DNA of 5,675 nucleotides from Dehalococcoidia bacterium (GTDB lineage: Bacteria > Chloroflexota > Dehalococcoidia > GIF9 > AB-539-J10): positions 1-5,675 of the forward strand of contig PWUO01000248.1 of assembly GCA_003562555.1 (NCBI GenBank), written 5' to 3'. The notes below the pieces were generated by a model. That model was not told where the DNA came from, made no database searches, and saw nothing but the letters and a program-made list of their open reading frames with translations. Below, piece after piece: positions 1 through 5,546 of this stretch (its first letter is position 1; each line of letters opens with the position of its first letter). The position numbers and the translations under genes are program-made.

Positions 1-305
1 ATGTGATGGACCTTCCTCCGGGAGCCTACCACATTGTCTACAACGAACAGGTTAATCTGCCACCCGATGTCATGGCCCTCGCCTACCCCAGATCGTCGTT
101 GCTCCGCTGCGGCGTAACCACGTACACCGCGGTGTGGGATCCGGGCTACAGTGGACGCGCCGAGGCGCTTATGGTGGTCCACAACCCGCACGGAGTCGCA
201 CTTGACCGTCACGCCCGGGTCACACAGTTGGTCTTCACGCAGCTTACAGCCAGCGTCGACGCAATGTACGAGGGTCGTTACAACAACGAGAACCTCGAAC
301 CGTGA
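1..305 (+). CDS. dUTPase/dCTP deaminase-fold protein, 3' part (probable dUTP diphosphatase)
   Basis: This is the C-terminal ~100 residues of a trimeric dUTPase/dCTP deaminase-fold protein; the reading frame begins at base 3 and runs to the TGA at 303-305. The GTG/ATG at 3-8 is probably internal, because the family's first ~50-70 residues are missing to the left. Counting from base 3, the family motifs appear in order: YPRSSLLRCGV (28-38), the uracil-pocket stretch TAVWDPGYSG (42-51), ARVTQLVF (71-78) and a C-terminal YEGRYNNENL. The Asp-x-x-Tyr in WDPGY corresponds to the catalytic/substrate-contacting motif of dUTPases. Bacterial dCTP deaminases carry a catalytic Glu in LExxN shortly after this, but here the segment reads MVVHN. 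That favours dUTP hydrolysis to dUMP and PPi (cytosolic, keeping uracil out of DNA and feeding dTMP synthesis) over deamination. The overall pattern resembles archaeal/Chloroflexota dUTPases. The fold is fairly certain; the exact substrate is inferred. Confidence 0.75.
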   Translation, partial: VMDLPPGAYHIVYNEQVNLPPDVMALAYPRSSLLRCGVTTYTAVWDPGYSGRAEALMVVHNPHGVALDRHARVTQLVFTQLTASVDAMYEGRYNNENLEP

Positions 306-364
306 AGCTTAAGTAAACCTGCCACGAAGCCGGACCACGCCCTCCCTGTAGCAGACCGTGGACG

Positions 365-387
365 CACCCACACTGCATTGATGGGTG
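365..387. other. inverted repeat between convergent genes
   Basis: A perfect 6-bp inverted repeat, CACCCA (365-370) and TGGGTG (382-387), with an 11-nt spacer. It lies in the 119-bp gap between two convergent genes. No T-run follows on either strand, so it is not a canonical intrinsic terminator, though it could mark where the two transcripts end. A second, weaker pairing, CCACG (335-339) with CGTGG (357-361), lies just to its left. I see nothing else in 306-424. Confidence 0.25.
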
Positions 388-424
388 AACCACTTCGGCC
401 CTGTGCGTTGCATTCCGGCAACTC

Positions 425-868
425 TCAGCCGTCGGTATGGTTTTGGGAAGGGACCTCCCTGCCAAGTTCCTTTCGGATGGTGAGCCAGTGATACGCATAC
501 ACTGGAATGCCGACGAACACCAGCGCCAGCGCCGTGGCTGCCTGGCGTTCCCGCCTCGCCGCGACCACATCGAGCGCGGATCTATCTGAATCCCAGCGTT
601 CATAGTCCTGCAGCCATCGCCTCACCATCGCCTTCTCGTCCTCGGTCAGTGCGTCAGTGTCAGAGAGGCCACGCGCTGCATCCAGCATGTAGGGCATCGG
701 GGGCTGCCTCGCCCAGAGATACTCCTCTGCGTCCGCCTGACGCAATATCGTCGCTTTCAACCCCAGTTCAAACGCCTGCACTCCACCACCGATGAGCAAA
801 CCCAGTCCGACAAGGGTGGCCACGTACAGGTAGACCGTCCTGACCGTCCAGTTCCTGTTCCTCTCCAT
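425..868 (-). CDS. small two-helix membrane protein, DUF5671-like (hypothetical)
   Basis: A 147-residue protein with two predicted membrane helices at about 11-32 (TVYLYVATLVGLGLLIGGGV) and 109-128 (ATALALVFVGIPVYAYHW). Between them is a ~75-residue soluble loop rich in Asp, Glu, Arg and Trp. The pattern 'xVYLYVATLVGL' early and 'ALxFVGIPVYAYHW' late resembles the DUF5671 family of membrane proteins common in Chloroflexota, whose function is unknown; this match is from memory and tentative. The frame is open to an ATG at 910, but the ATG at 868 is chosen because AAAGGAG (880-886 on this strand) lies 11 nt before it and the 14 extra residues are not hydrophobic. The gene is divergent from the UPF0182 gene and convergent with the dUTPase-like gene, so it is probably monocistronic. 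The C-terminal tail is short and polar. Confidence 0.75.
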   Translation of the reverse strand: MERNRNWTVRTVYLYVATLVGLGLLIGGGVQAFELGLKATILRQADAEEYLWARQPPMPYMLDAARGLSDTDALTEDEKAMVRRWLQDYERWDSDRSALDVVAARRERQAATALALVFVGIPVYAYHWLTIRKELGREVPSQNHTDG

Positions 869-879
869 TCCGGAAGTGT

Positions 880-886
880 CTCCTTT
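880..886 (-). promoter_or_regulatory. Shine-Dalgarno AAAGGAG that decides the start at 868
   Basis: Read on the minus strand, AAAGGAG lies 11 nt upstream of the ATG at 866-868. The in-frame ATG at 908-910 lies upstream of this site and has no comparable site in front of it. This supports the shorter, 147-residue product. Confidence 0.6.
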
Positions 887-918
887 CTCCAGTCCATCAA
901 GACATCGCACCGGCCGTC

Positions 919-946
919 ATTGTAGCGCTTCGCGCTGCTCAGTTAA
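919..946 (-). promoter_or_regulatory. candidate sigma70-type promoter for the small membrane protein
   Basis: On the minus strand, TTAACT (941-946; four of six matches to TTGACA) is followed after 16 bp by TACAAT (919-924; five of six matches to TATAAT). Initiation would fall near 912, leaving a leader of about 44 nt with the Shine-Dalgarno site inside it. The spacer contains a short inverted repeat, AGCGC-TTC-GCGCT (924-936), which could be an operator or chance. Assigned by eye from hexamer similarity and placement. Confidence 0.4.
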
Positions 947-967
947 CCACATCAGACGCCACTCTCT

Positions 968-997
968 TTGACCGTCGTCGCACTCCGGTGCTATTGT
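968..997 (+). promoter_or_regulatory. candidate sigma70-type promoter for the UPF0182 gene
   Basis: TTGACC (968-973; five of six) and TATTGT (992-997; four of six) are separated by 18 bp. Transcription would begin near 1003-1006, giving a leader of about 65 nt before the GTG at 1071. The predicted start point coincides with the dyad at 1002-1020. Confidence 0.4.
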
Positions 998-1001
998 GAC
1001 G

Positions 1002-1020
1002 TGGGCGATGCATTCGCCCA
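1002..1020 (+). promoter_or_regulatory. 7-bp dyad at the predicted transcript start of the UPF0182 gene
   Basis: TGGGCGA (1002-1008) and TCGCCCA (1014-1020) form a perfect 7-bp inverted repeat around the 5-nt spacer TGCAT. It starts about 5 bp after the candidate -10 box, so it could be a repressor operator over the initiation site. It could equally be a 5'-terminal hairpin that stabilises the mRNA. The dyad is directly visible; its role is inferred. Confidence 0.4.
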
Positions 1021-1070
1021 TCGGTCTTCAGTAATCACAACGTGCTCCGTACGTTGAAAGGCGGCAGTAA

Positions 1071-3848
1071 GTGAGTCAACTGCAACGCGACTTCGAGCGC
1101 TGGTTTGGTGATATGGGCAGTGGCAGCCAATCCAGGGTCAAATCAGGTGGCGGACGAAAGGGCGGCGGTGGCCTCTGGCTCATAGTAGCGGGCCTCGTCC
1201 TTGCCCTGATCGTCCTGGGCTCAATTGCCCGCGGCATCTACACGGAGTGGCTCTGGTTTGGCACGCTGGGCTATGAGAGCGTCTACACGACCATACTCAG
1301 TACGCGCATTGTCCTCTTCGTGGTGGCAGCAGCGGTGTTCGCGGCGATCTTCGCCGGCAACATCCTCATCGCCTCCCGCCTCGCGCCAAGAGGAGAAGCC
1401 GCTGCCTCGGCCCAACCTGTACTTCCGTACGTGCAGCGATTCACCAGGGGCGCCGTCATCGCGGTCACTACCTTCTTCGCCTTCGTATTTGGCGCCGCCG
1501 CCCAGGCGAACTGGGAGTTGGTGCTTCGCTTCCTGAACGGTCAGCCGTTCGGGACAAACGATCCGGTCTTCTTTCGCGACGTCAGTTTCTACGTGTTCTC
1601 AATGCCGTTTCTCTCCTTCATCCGCGGCTGGCTGCTGACGGTGGTTATCTTCTCTCTACTGGCGGCATTGCTCGTGTATTTCCTCAGCTACAGCTCGCAG
1701 AAGAAGGCGTTCGACCACGCACGGCCCGTGCTGGTGCACGTGGGTGCGCTGATAGTGGCCATATCCGCCCTCGCCGCGATGAGCTACTGGCTCGGCATCT
1801 GGGAGCTCGCATTCTCACCCCGCGGCGCCGTGTTCGGCGCGGGTTATACGGACATGACCGCGCAGGTGCCGGCACAATGGCTGCTGCTCGCGGCGACGCT
1901 GCTCCTCGGACTGCTGATACTGGTCGCACTGTTCCGCCGCAGAACCCGCTGGGCCGCGTACGGGGTCGGGCTGTGGGTAATCCTCAGTATCGTTGTCGGT
2001 CAGGTAATCCCCGGACTTGTACAGAGGCTGCAGGTGGAGCCGAACGAATTGCAGCTTGAGACGCCGTACATCGGGTACAACATCGAGGCCACCCGCGAGG
2101 CGTTCGGCCTCACACGTATCGTTGAGCACGACTACCCGGCGACACCCATGCCCACCGCTCAGGACATCGCCGACAACCCGCTCACCATTGACAACGTCCG
2201 GCTTTGGGACCACCGCCCGTTGCTTGATACTTACAACCAGATACAAACGATTCGGACGTACTACGATTTCCTGGACGTCGACATAGACCGCTACATGATT
2301 GACGGAGAGTACCGCCAGGTCATGCTTGCCGCACGAGAGCTCTCCAAGAACAAACTTCCCTCCGAGGCACAAACGTGGGTCAACAGGGTACTGCAGTATA
2401 CCCACGGCTATGGCGTCGCGATGAGCCCGGTGAACGAGGTGAGCATGGACGGAGGACTCCCTGTGCTCTGGCTGAGGGACCTCCCCACCACTGGAATAAT
2501 GGAAGTCACACGCCCGGGCATCTACTACGGTGAGAACACCAGGGACTACGTGATAATCGGCACGGACACCGAGGAGTTCGATTATCCGATGGGTACCACG
2601 AACGCGTGGACGATGTATGAGGGAACCGGCGGGGTGCCCATCGGCAGCCTGTTCCGCCGCGCCGTGTATGCGTGGGAATTCGCCGACTTCAACATACTTA
2701 TCAGCTCTCAGCTGACGTCTGACAGCAGGATTCTGTACAACAGGCAGGTGAGCGAGCGCGTGAGCCACATCGCGCCGTTCCTCCGTCTCGACGCCGATCC
2801 CTACATCGTGGTCCTTGACGGACGTCTGGTCTGGATCGTGGACTGCTACACAACCAGCACCAGGTACCCCTACTCCGAGCCCTATGATGGTGGCGTGAAC
2901 TACATCCGCAACAGCGTGAAAGCGGTCGTCGATGCGTACGACGGTACGGTCGACTTCTACGTAATGGAACCCGATGACCCCATTATCAAGACGTACGCAT
3001 CGATCTTCCCCGATCTCTTCCAGCCAGCAGAAGCGATGCCTGAAGGCCTGCGGGCCCACTTGCGCTACCCGGTCGACTTGTTCGACATCCAGGCGTCGGT
3101 CTACCGTACCTACCACATGCAGGACGTACGTGTGTTCTATAACAAGGAAGACCTGTGGGCGGTGCCGAGGGAGTACTATGCAGGCCGCGAGCAGCTCATG
3201 GAGCCATATTACGTCATCATGCGCCTGCCGGATGAAGAAGCGGAGGAGTTCCTCCTCATGCTCCCGTTCACGCCCGCCAACAGGAACAACGCCATCGCCT
3301 GGCTGGGCGCCCGGTGCGACGGAGATAACTACGGTGATCTCCTCGTGTATCGGTTCCCCAAGGATCGTCTGATCTACGGTCCGAGCCAGATAGAGAATCG
3401 GATTCAGCAGGACATACAGATCACCGAGCAGCTTGCGCTATGGAGTCGCGGCGGCGCGCAGGTGATTCGCGGGAACCTGCTGGTGATTCCGCTGGGGGAC
3501 TCCACACTGTACGTCGAAGCGGTCTTCCTGCAGGCCGACGAAGGAGGATTGCCGGAACTGGTGCGCGTCATCGTGGCGGCGGGTGAAGAGATCGCAATGG
3601 AGCGCTCCCTCGAGGAAGCCCTGTCTGCGATATTCGGTCCCGCAGCGGGCCTGCCCGAGCCGCCGGATCCCTCTCTGCCCGGCGTCGACCTTCCAGACGA
3701 TGTGCGGGGACTGATTGAGAAGGCACAAGACCACTTCCAACAAGCGCAGGAGTACCTCAGGCAGGGCGACTGGACGGGCTACGGCGAGGAGTTGGAGGCT
3801 CTCGAGAGGACTCTCGCTGAACTGGCGGAGATGACCGCGGAGGAGTAG
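1071..3848 (+). CDS. UPF0182 family membrane protein
   Basis: A complete 925-residue member of the UPF0182 family (conserved, function unknown), close to the usual ~900-1000 residues. Start: GTG at 1071, with AAAGG (1057-1061) 9 nt upstream. A Gly/Ser/Lys-rich cytoplasmic N-terminus is followed by seven likely membrane helices (about 35-56, 78-102, 125-146, 182-206, 220-242, 269-288, 294-314). Family hallmarks include NDPVFFRDVSFYVFSMPF after helix 3, VEPNELQLETPYIGYNIEAT (322-341) after helix 7, and YEGTGGVPIGSLFRRAVYAW (~513-532). Further on are a YTTSTRYPYSEPY / NYIRNSVKAVVDAYDG block (~590-625), LRYPVDLFDIQ (~664) and FYNKEDLW (~688). The large domain after helix 7 is probably extracytoplasmic. 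It ends in a Pro-rich linker (~862-875) and a charged helix (~885-925) containing YLRQGDWTGYGEELEALE, typical of the family's tail. It appears to be monocistronic, divergent from the small membrane protein and convergent with the next gene. Confidence 0.93.
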   Translation: MSQLQRDFERWFGDMGSGSQSRVKSGGGRKGGGGLWLIVAGLVLALIVLGSIARGIYTEWLWFGTLGYESVYTTILSTRIVLFVVAAAVFAAIFAGNILIASRLAPRGEAAASAQPVLPYVQRFTRGAVIAVTTFFAFVFGAAAQANWELVLRFLNGQPFGTNDPVFFRDVSFYVFSMPFLSFIRGWLLTVVIFSLLAALLVYFLSYSSQKKAFDHARPVLVHVGALIVAISALAAMSYWLGIWELAFSPRGAVFGAGYTDMTAQVPAQWLLLAATLLLGLLILVALFRRRTRWAAYGVGLWVILSIVVGQVIPGLVQRLQVEPNELQLETPYIGYNIEATREAFGLTRIVEHDYPATPMPTAQDIADNPLTIDNVRLWDHRPLLDTYNQIQTIRTYYDFLDVDIDRYMIDGEYRQVMLAARELSKNKLPSEAQTWVNRVLQYTHGYGVAMSPVNEVSMDGGLPVLWLRDLPTTGIMEVTRPGIYYGENTRDYVIIGTDTEEFDYPMGTTNAWTMYEGTGGVPIGSLFRRAVYAWEFADFNILISSQLTSDSRILYNRQVSERVSHIAPFLRLDADPYIVVLDGRLVWIVDCYTTSTRYPYSEPYDGGVNYIRNSVKAVVDAYDGTVDFYVMEPDDPIIKTYASIFPDLFQPAEAMPEGLRAHLRYPVDLFDIQASVYRTYHMQDVRVFYNKEDLWAVPREYYAGREQLMEPYYVIMRLPDEEAEEFLLMLPFTPANRNNAIAWLGARCDGDNYGDLLVYRFPKDRLIYGPSQIENRIQQDIQITEQLALWSRGGAQVIRGNLLVIPLGDSTLYVEAVFLQADEGGLPELVRVIVAAGEEIAMERSLEEALSAIFGPAAGLPEPPDPSLPGVDLPDDVRGLIEKAQDHFQQAQEYLRQGDWTGYGEELEALERTLAELAEMTAEE

Positions 3849-3860
3849 CAGGACGTCACA

Positions 3861-3893
3861 TCCCCGGCGTCGGCCATAGCGGGGCGCCGGGGA
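3861..3893. terminator. GC-rich hairpin between convergent genes (atypical terminator)
   Basis: A perfect 9-bp inverted repeat, TCCCCGGCG (3861-3869) and CGCCGGGGA (3885-3893), with a 15-nt loop. It starts 12 bp after the UPF0182 stop and ends 7 bp before the stop of the opposing gene, so it fills the 52-bp gap. Its position suggests a shared bidirectional terminator. Neither strand has a T-run after the stem, so termination may be factor-dependent, or the hairpin may protect the 3' ends. Confidence 0.5.
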
Positions 3894-3900
3894 GTGATTA

Positions 3901-4821
3901 TTACGTGACCTGCTTGAGCGACTCAACCAGGCGACGCATCTCGCGCAGCTTCTCAAGCTGCGAAAGGGTGAGCGCCGCTTCATACTCCTCCAGCGCGAGT
4001 TCAATCCGATCCTTCACCACATCCCGCGGCTCACGGCCCGGGGTTGCCCGGGTTCGCCGTCTCGATGATCCGTCGTCCACATCGTAGTCGAGCTCTTCAT
4101 CGTCCGCCTCCATCACGGGCGGCGCAGGGCGGCGCGAGGTGCTGGCGGGTCGTGCCGGTCGTCGCACCGGCGTCTCCTCATCATAGCGGTATTCTTCAGG
4201 CTCCTCGTACTGTTCGACTGGGTGACGCCTGCGGACAGGTCCTGAGGGTCCGGCGGTGGCCCGTGGCCGTGGTCGGGGCTTGCGCGGTACCACTTCATCG
4301 TAATCGAGTTCGGCGTACTCGTCATCAAACTCTCGACGCCGTGAACGCACGGGTCTCTCCCTGCTCGGGGCCGGATGAAACAGCGCTGCCGATAGTACAT
4401 CGCCCAGGTTCATGATTGCGCCGTCGATGGGAGAGAGAAATCGCCAGAACCAGAACGGTGGACGGCCACGCGTTCCAAAGGCCGCCTGCAGAAGAGAGCC
4501 CATTGCTGCATAGAAGAACGCCAGGGTCAGGAGCAGTCCCAGTATCGCCAGCCCGAGCAGGAGCCACGCAAGAAACGAGCCCTCAGCGGGAAGCACGAGC
4601 ACCAAGCGCAGCACCAGTGCCAGAGCACTCGATACGGCGCCAAGGATGAGGTACAGGATGACACGCAGTTCAGCCGGCTCGGACCAGCTTAGCGGAACGC
4701 GCAGATCGATGCCCGTGCCACCACGACGTGACACCACGAAAAGCAGCGCACCAATTCCGAGAGAGAGGCTCGCGAACACCGCAAGCAGCGTGGGCGATAC
4801 GACAGCTGCAATCACGTTCAT
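3901..4821 (-). CDS. membrane protein with long charged disordered tail (hypothetical)
   Basis: A 306-residue protein that I do not recognise. Start: ATG at 4819-4821, with GGAG (4831-4834) 9 nt upstream. The N-terminal half is hydrophobic, with likely membrane helices at about 5-30, 52-77 and 82-110. An aromatic segment FWFWRFLSPIDGAIMNLGD (123-141) follows and may lie at the membrane surface or re-enter it. Residues ~151-268 are low-complexity and probably disordered. Arg/Pro-rich stretches alternate with acidic Tyr-containing ones, and the motif ELDYD occurs twice (171-175 and 243-247). The last ~40 residues (DVVKDRIELALEEYEAALTL...) are likely an amphipathic or coiled-coil helix, suggesting a partner-binding or self-association end in the cytoplasm. 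I see no catalytic motif. A membrane anchor or scaffold role is possible but unproven. Convergent with UPF0182; no convincing promoter could be picked upstream. Confidence 0.8.
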   Translation of the reverse strand: MNVIAAVVSPTLLAVFASLSLGIGALLFVVSRRGGTGIDLRVPLSWSEPAELRVILYLILGAVSSALALVLRLVLVLPAEGSFLAWLLLGLAILGLLLTLAFFYAAMGSLLQAAFGTRGRPPFWFWRFLSPIDGAIMNLGDVLSAALFHPAPSRERPVRSRRREFDDEYAELDYDEVVPRKPRPRPRATAGPSGPVRRRHPVEQYEEPEEYRYDEETPVRRPARPASTSRRPAPPVMEADDEELDYDVDDGSSRRRTRATPGREPRDVVKDRIELALEEYEAALTLSQLEKLREMRRLVESLKQVT

Positions 4822-5072
4822 TCAGTCAGTCTCCATCCTGTGCTGGAGCGCACATAAACACGTACGCCCAACGAATAGATTAACAGGTTGCGCCATGCCG
4901 CGACTATGGTCCAGCTTTGTGTAGGACACGAAGTCGACATCATTTCGATACTGCACAACACCAGTAAAACGAGATTCCTGTCCGAAAGGTTGCCTCCCAG
5001 CACATCGAAAGCATTCTGCGCCCGTGCCCTATGCCGCAGCCTTGCGATCCCTGACGCACGTACGTGGCTTGA
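4822..5072. other. intergenic region, no convincing gene
   Basis: Together with the promoter that follows, this forms a ~290-bp non-coding stretch between two divergently transcribed genes. Short open frames on both strands (plus strand 4888-5076, minus strand 4818-5003) have no Shine-Dalgarno site, mixed composition and no recognisable product. The region holds the Shine-Dalgarno site of the leftward gene (4831-4834), a CACGTACG copy (4859-4866) and a perfect palindrome CACGTACGTG (5057-5066). I could not pick a clear leftward promoter. Confidence 0.5.
5057..5066. promoter_or_regulatory. palindrome CACGTACGTG upstream of a consensus promoter
   Basis: A perfect 10-bp palindrome ending 6 bp before the -35 hexamer. 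A 9-of-10 copy, CACGTACATG, lies at 5107-5116 over the predicted transcription start and start codon, exactly 50 bp away. A partial copy, CACGTACG, lies at 4859-4866. The arrangement would suit a transcription factor binding both sides of the promoter. However, ACGTAC-type words also occur inside the UPF0182 gene, so chance is a real alternative. Confidence 0.25.
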
Positions 5073-5101
5073 TTGACAGTGCTACGACCCAGACGTATAA
5101 T
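5073..5101 (+). promoter_or_regulatory. perfect consensus sigma70-type promoter
   Basis: TTGACA (5073-5078) and TATAAT (5096-5101) are both exact consensus hexamers with the optimal 17-bp spacer. Initiation is expected near 5107-5109, only about 5-7 nt before the ATG at 5114. The promoter probably drives the 94-residue gene and the tRNA-Lys gene behind it; a stable-RNA gene would explain its strength. Confidence 0.85.
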
Positions 5102-5113
5102 CGCGACACGTAC

Positions 5114-5398
5114 ATGAGGGTGAAACTGAAGACGGAGCAGTTGAACGAGCTCAAGGAGCAGCTGCCCTTCGATGTCGTACTTGACCAGCCGAGGGACGTT
5201 AAGGGGTTTCTGGAGATACTCGGCCACAACATGCCCTGGAACGAGGCGGGATACAGCAAGTTCGGTGACCCTCTGAAGCGGCCAAACCGGGTCGCGTTTG
5301 CGGTGGAGCAAGTTGAGGACGGATTCATCTGCGACGTGCACCCGGCGTTCGCGTGCTACGTGTCGGAAATGCTCGACCACAGCCGCGGCCAGGAATAG
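5114..5398 (+). CDS. hypothetical 94-residue protein, probably leaderless
   Basis: A small soluble protein of 94 residues that I do not recognise. The frame is open back to an ATG at 5024, but the consensus promoter at 5073-5101 lies inside that extension, so the ATG at 5114 is the likely start. No Shine-Dalgarno site precedes it, and the expected transcript would begin within about 5-7 nt of the ATG, so translation is probably leaderless. The N-terminus MRVKLKTEQLNELKEQLPFD looks helical and charged. The middle carries NMPWNEAGYSKFGDPLKRPN (39-58). A C-x2-H-x4-C pattern (C73, H76, C81) might bind metal but is short and unconfirmed. There are no membrane segments or signal peptide. Third codon positions are G/C-rich as in the neighbouring genes, supporting real coding. 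The TAG is 14 nt before the tRNA-Lys gene, so the two are probably co-transcribed. Confidence 0.65.
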   Translation: MRVKLKTEQLNELKEQLPFDVVLDQPRDVKGFLEILGHNMPWNEAGYSKFGDPLKRPNRVAFAVEQVEDGFICDVHPAFACYVSEMLDHSRGQE

Positions 5399-5412
5399 CC
5401 CCACACCCACAC

Positions 5413-5485
5413 GGGCCGTTAGCTCAGCTGGCAGAGCACCTGACTTTTAATCAGGGTGTCCAGGGTTCGAATCCCTGACGGCCTA
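5413..5485 (+). tRNA. tRNA-Lys (anticodon UUU)
   Basis: A 73-nt tRNA gene that folds as a complete cloverleaf. The 7-bp acceptor stem is GGGCCGT/ACGGCCT, the D arm GCTC...GAGC, and the anticodon arm CCTGA-CTTTTAA-TCAGG. The variable loop is GTGTC and the T arm CAGGG-TTCGAAT-CCCTG, with discriminator A. Anticodon TTT at 5446-5448 reads AAA/AAG lysine codons, and A73 fits lysine identity. The 3' CCA is not encoded and would be added enzymatically. The first acceptor pair is a G1-U72 wobble rather than the usual G-C. No separate promoter is evident in the 14-bp gap upstream, so it probably shares the consensus promoter of the preceding gene. A tyrosine integrase gene sits just beyond the 3' end, marking this tRNA as a probable attachment site. 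Confidence 0.97.
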
Positions 5486-5496
5486 CGAACAATTCG

Positions 5497-5514
5497 CGCC
5501 AGAAATGGCGTTTT
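5497..5514 (+). terminator. probable intrinsic terminator of the tRNA-Lys transcript
   Basis: CGCCA (5497-5501) and TGGCG (5506-5510) form a 5-bp stem closed by a GAAA tetraloop and followed directly by TTTT (5511-5514). The stem is short, but the GNRA loop and T-run are right for a Rho-independent terminator 11 nt beyond the tRNA. On the opposite strand no T-run follows the stem. Confidence 0.55.
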
Positions 5515-5523
5515 CAGGTCCGC

Positions 5524-5543
5524 AGTTGTGACCAAGTTGTGAC
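5524..5543. repeat. two 9-bp direct repeats, AGTTGTGAC, 11-bp period
   Basis: AGTTGTGAC occurs at 5524-5532 and again at 5535-5543, separated by two bases, so the copies repeat at about one helical turn. They lie between the tRNA 3' end and the integrase stop codon. Direct repeats in that position could be integrase arm-type or excisionase binding sites; this is inferred from location only. Confidence 0.5.
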
Positions 5544-5546
5544 ACC

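Noticed and set aside
335..361. CCACG...CGTGG inverted repeat as a terminator for the dUTPase-like gene
   Set aside because: Only 5 bp of stem, a 17-nt loop and no T-run; likely chance.
869..910. Upstream start at 910 for the small membrane protein
   Set aside because: The AAAGGAG site lies within this extension and is well placed for ATG 868. The candidate -10 box would put transcription initiation almost on top of ATG 910.
1815..3116. 433-codon open frame on the minus strand
   Set aside because: It lies entirely inside the well-supported UPF0182 gene on the other strand. Its product is rich in Val, His and Arg with no recognisable domain, typical of an antisense shadow of a G+C-rich gene.
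3438..4004. 188-codon minus-strand open frame across the end of UPF0182 and the next gene's end
   Set aside because: It overlaps two better-supported genes and the intergenic hairpin, and its composition is arginine/serine-rich shadow type.
4818..5076. Short open frames on both strands between the 306-residue gene and the promoter
   Set aside because: They lack Shine-Dalgarno sites, overlap one another, run into regulatory sequence and encode nothing recognisable.
5024..5113. 30-residue N-terminal extension of the 94-residue protein
   Set aside because: A perfect consensus promoter lies inside this stretch, so the main transcript cannot encode it. No Shine-Dalgarno site precedes ATG 5024.
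4940..5410. 156-codon minus-strand frame opposite the 94-residue gene
   Set aside because: It starts 2 bp from the tRNA-Lys gene with no Shine-Dalgarno site, covers the consensus promoter, and its codon pattern mirrors the plus-strand frame.
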